This document shows, piece by piece, positions 62,744 to 64,000 of a stretch of 64,000 bases of DNA; position 1 is the first letter of the stretch, and each line of letters begins with the position of its first letter. The stretch lies in NCBI GenBank assembly GCA_023412475.1, contig JAEYNR010000093.1, forward strand, positions 5,523 to 69,522. Reading direction: 5' to 3'. Origin of the DNA: Fibrobacterota bacterium (GTDB lineage Bacteria > Fibrobacterota > Chitinivibrionia > Chitinivibrionales > Chitinispirillaceae). A program made the position numbers and the translations under genes. Below the pieces are notes generated by a model. The model did not search any database. It was not told where the DNA came from and saw only the letters and a program-made list of their open reading frames with translations.

Positions 62744-64000
62744 TCATCTATTTAAACAAATCAACCGGCCCCTGAAAATCTTATCACCTTCTTTCAACTT
62801 AAAAGCTGACACACCAGAGCCAAATCGATTCATATCTATAGAAGTTACAGGTGTGGAAAGCGAACACTTATAAACGATCATTCCCTGAAAGTTTAAAAGA
62901 GTTAATTTAGCTGGTTGTGATCCGGAAATCCGCACAAGCAATTTGCGGTTAACTACCTGTACAATTGGCGTTGATATTGGATGTGAATTTATATGTAAAG
63001 CTGAAGTCGCATTTTCCTTACAAAGCTCGTTCAGGAATGCTTGGTCAATCGCATAGTTGTAAAGTTTAACTTCATCAATAAGGCCATCCACAAAATCCCT
63101 CAGCTCCCCATTACGTAGCCTGGAACAGGCAATCTGCGCATCGGCTTGTGGAGGTAGATAGTTTCCTTCGTGGTTGAGCGACCCTTCGAGTTTGCCATTT
63201 ACGTAGATTTTGAGGAGATGTCCATCAAATGTGGCAACCAGATGATACCACGTATGGGGCTCAATCTTTGTAGTTGCATCCGCATCCATCCACTTGTTTC
63301 CAGTTGAATCCGAAATTGAAATGCATGGAGAACCGGTGGATTTCTTGATATATAGGGTATATCCGTTTCTTACACCTGTCTGGATGTTCTGAAAATTGAA
63401 GATTTTTACATTCTTGAATATCGGACTATCGGATTTGAAATAGGCTTCGATCGTAAATTTCGGGAGAAAGAATGCTGTTTTGGAATTGGCAACCATCAGT
63501 TTATATCCGTTACCCGGGCAGCGCAAAGCATTTCCTATCACACCCTTTTCCAAAGATAAGCCCGGAGAAAAAGCATCAAAACCATTTCCGGTTACATCGA
63601 AATAGGTGTTTTTGGAAGTAGAATCGAAAGACCAGTGTGCAACAAGTCGTTTCTCCTCAGGTAATGTCATTTCGTTGTAATGTGATAAAATGGTTTCTTC
63701 TGATAAGCTATAATTATAAAGTTTGACTTCATCTATGAGACCATCCAAATGATTTTTCACCTCACCATTACGCAGTCGAGAACAGGCAATCTGCGCATCG
63801 GCTTGAGGGGGCAAATAGTTGCCTTCGTGATTAAGTGATCCTTCAGGTTTACCATTTACGTATACTCTGAGGGAGTGCCCATCAAATGTGGCAACCAGAT
63901 GATACCACATATGAGGTTCGATCTTTGTTTTTGCATCTGCATCCATCCAGTTGTTTCCTGTTGCATCGGAAATCGAAACACATGGAGAACCGGTAGATTT
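62744..64000 (-). CDS. secreted LamG-domain protein, 5' end beyond the right edge
   Basis: The frame is open to the window end. Two LamG/concanavalin-type domains repeat with a period near 200 residues: each carries STGSPCxSISD, then MDADAxTKIEPHxWYHLVAT, FDGHxLxxYVNGKxEGSLNH, and LIDEVKLYNY. A C-terminal beta domain of sorting type (SGSQPAKLTLLNFQGMIVYK) ends it. LamG domains bind sugars or proteins at the cell surface. The two repeats are nearly identical in DNA over parts, so the gene grew by internal duplication. The real start and any catalytic domain lie outside. Confidence 0.85.
   Translation of the reverse strand, partial: KSTGSPCVSISDATGNNWMDADAKTKIEPHMWYHLVATFDGHSLRVYVNGKPEGSLNHEGNYLPPQADAQIACSRLRNGEVKNHLDGLIDEVKLYNYSLSEETILSHYNEMTLPEEKRLVAHWSFDSTSKNTYFDVTGNGFDAFSPGLSLEKGVIGNALRCPGNGYKLMVANSKTAFFLPKFTIEAYFKSDSPIFKNVKIFNFQNIQTGVRNGYTLYIKKSTGSPCISISDSTGNKWMDADATTKIEPHTWYHLVATFDGHLLKIYVNGKLEGSLNHEGNYLPPQADAQIACSRLRNGELRDFVDGLIDEVKLYNYAIDQAFLNELCKENATSALHINSHPISTPIVQVVNRKLLVRISGSQPAKLTLLNFQGMIVYKCSLSTPVTSIDMNRFGSGVSAFKLKEGDKIFRGRLICLNR

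Noticed and set aside
1..64000. tRNA, rRNA, riboswitches and insertion sequences
   Set aside because: No cloverleaf, rRNA core, known riboswitch consensus or transposase with terminal repeats was seen by eye; a covariance-model scan would be decisive.

Overview
The window is about 40% GC, gene-dense bacterial chromosome from a Gram-negative-type organism. Outer-membrane and periplasmic features are plentiful: a protein ending in a beta-barrel-like terminal Phe, an MCE/MlaD protein, lipoproteins, Tat-exported proteins, and several secreted proteins with a short C-terminal FlgD/sorting-like beta domain (motif type LDLxGRxV...SGxYLIRI). Together with a C25 (gingipain-type) peptidase, GH16, LamG and Calx-beta proteins, this suggests the FCB group. 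A Fibrobacterota/Chitinispirillia-like lineage is my best guess, but the sequence alone does not prove it. No rRNA, tRNA, intact transposase or CRISPR array was seen.

Layout. 1-2099: right part of a large Calx-beta surface protein. 2.5-7.7 kb: regulation genes (ParB-like protein, membrane Ser/Thr kinase, PAS-GGDEF-HD-GYP protein, STAS protein). 7.7-9.7 kb: dnaA with an upstream AT-rich region holding three perfect DnaA boxes and long inverted repeats, a good oriC candidate. 9.7-15 kb: MCE protein, exported protein, TPR protein and a lipoprotein metallopeptidase. 15.2-20.8 kb: a tight three-gene operon (TPR/transglutaminase protein, HAD phosphatase, GT4 glycosyltransferase). 20.8-24.7 kb: a small hypothetical gene, a hybrid histidine kinase and an orphan DUF2169 protein. 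24.9-28.9 kb: trehalose module (OtsA-OtsB fusion overlapping a GH15 gene). 29.5-30.3 kb: rubrerythrin-VIT1 fusion. 30.7-32.4 kb: GH16 glucanase. 32.4-34.1 kb: a gene-free stretch packed with microsatellite, minisatellite and palindromic repeats. 34-41 kb: metallophosphoesterase, sbcD, sbcC. 41-46 kb: CE2-like esterase, GH13 amylase, and a C25 peptidase broken by one in-frame stop. 46.8-51 kb: large outer-membrane protein plus lipoprotein. 51.2-57.1 kb: three Tat-exported DUF362 proteins and a NapH/NapG-like polyferredoxin with an internal Tat-like motif. 62.7-64 kb: a LamG surface protein running off the right edge.

The most unusual part is 57.3-62.7 kb, a scrambled, partly duplicated accessory island. 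It holds remnants of a WYL regulator, a DUF499 ATPase and two or three four-helix-bundle-suffix genes. It also holds two apparently intact AlbA_2 (Schlafen-like) proteins and a PGN_0703-type putative restriction endonuclease split by one frameshift. The end of the AlbA_2/ATPase gene and the start of a four-helix-bundle fragment occur twice: adjacent at 57.9-58.2 kb, and separated by the nuclease gene at 61.3-62.7 kb. That suggests insertion or loss of a nuclease cassette. The family content resembles a decaying defence island.

Intergenic DNA carries several interspersed repeat families: an about 150-200 bp AT-rich element in three copies plus a partial one, a 104 bp element in two copies, REP-like palindromes, and self-similar ATTCG-rich runs.
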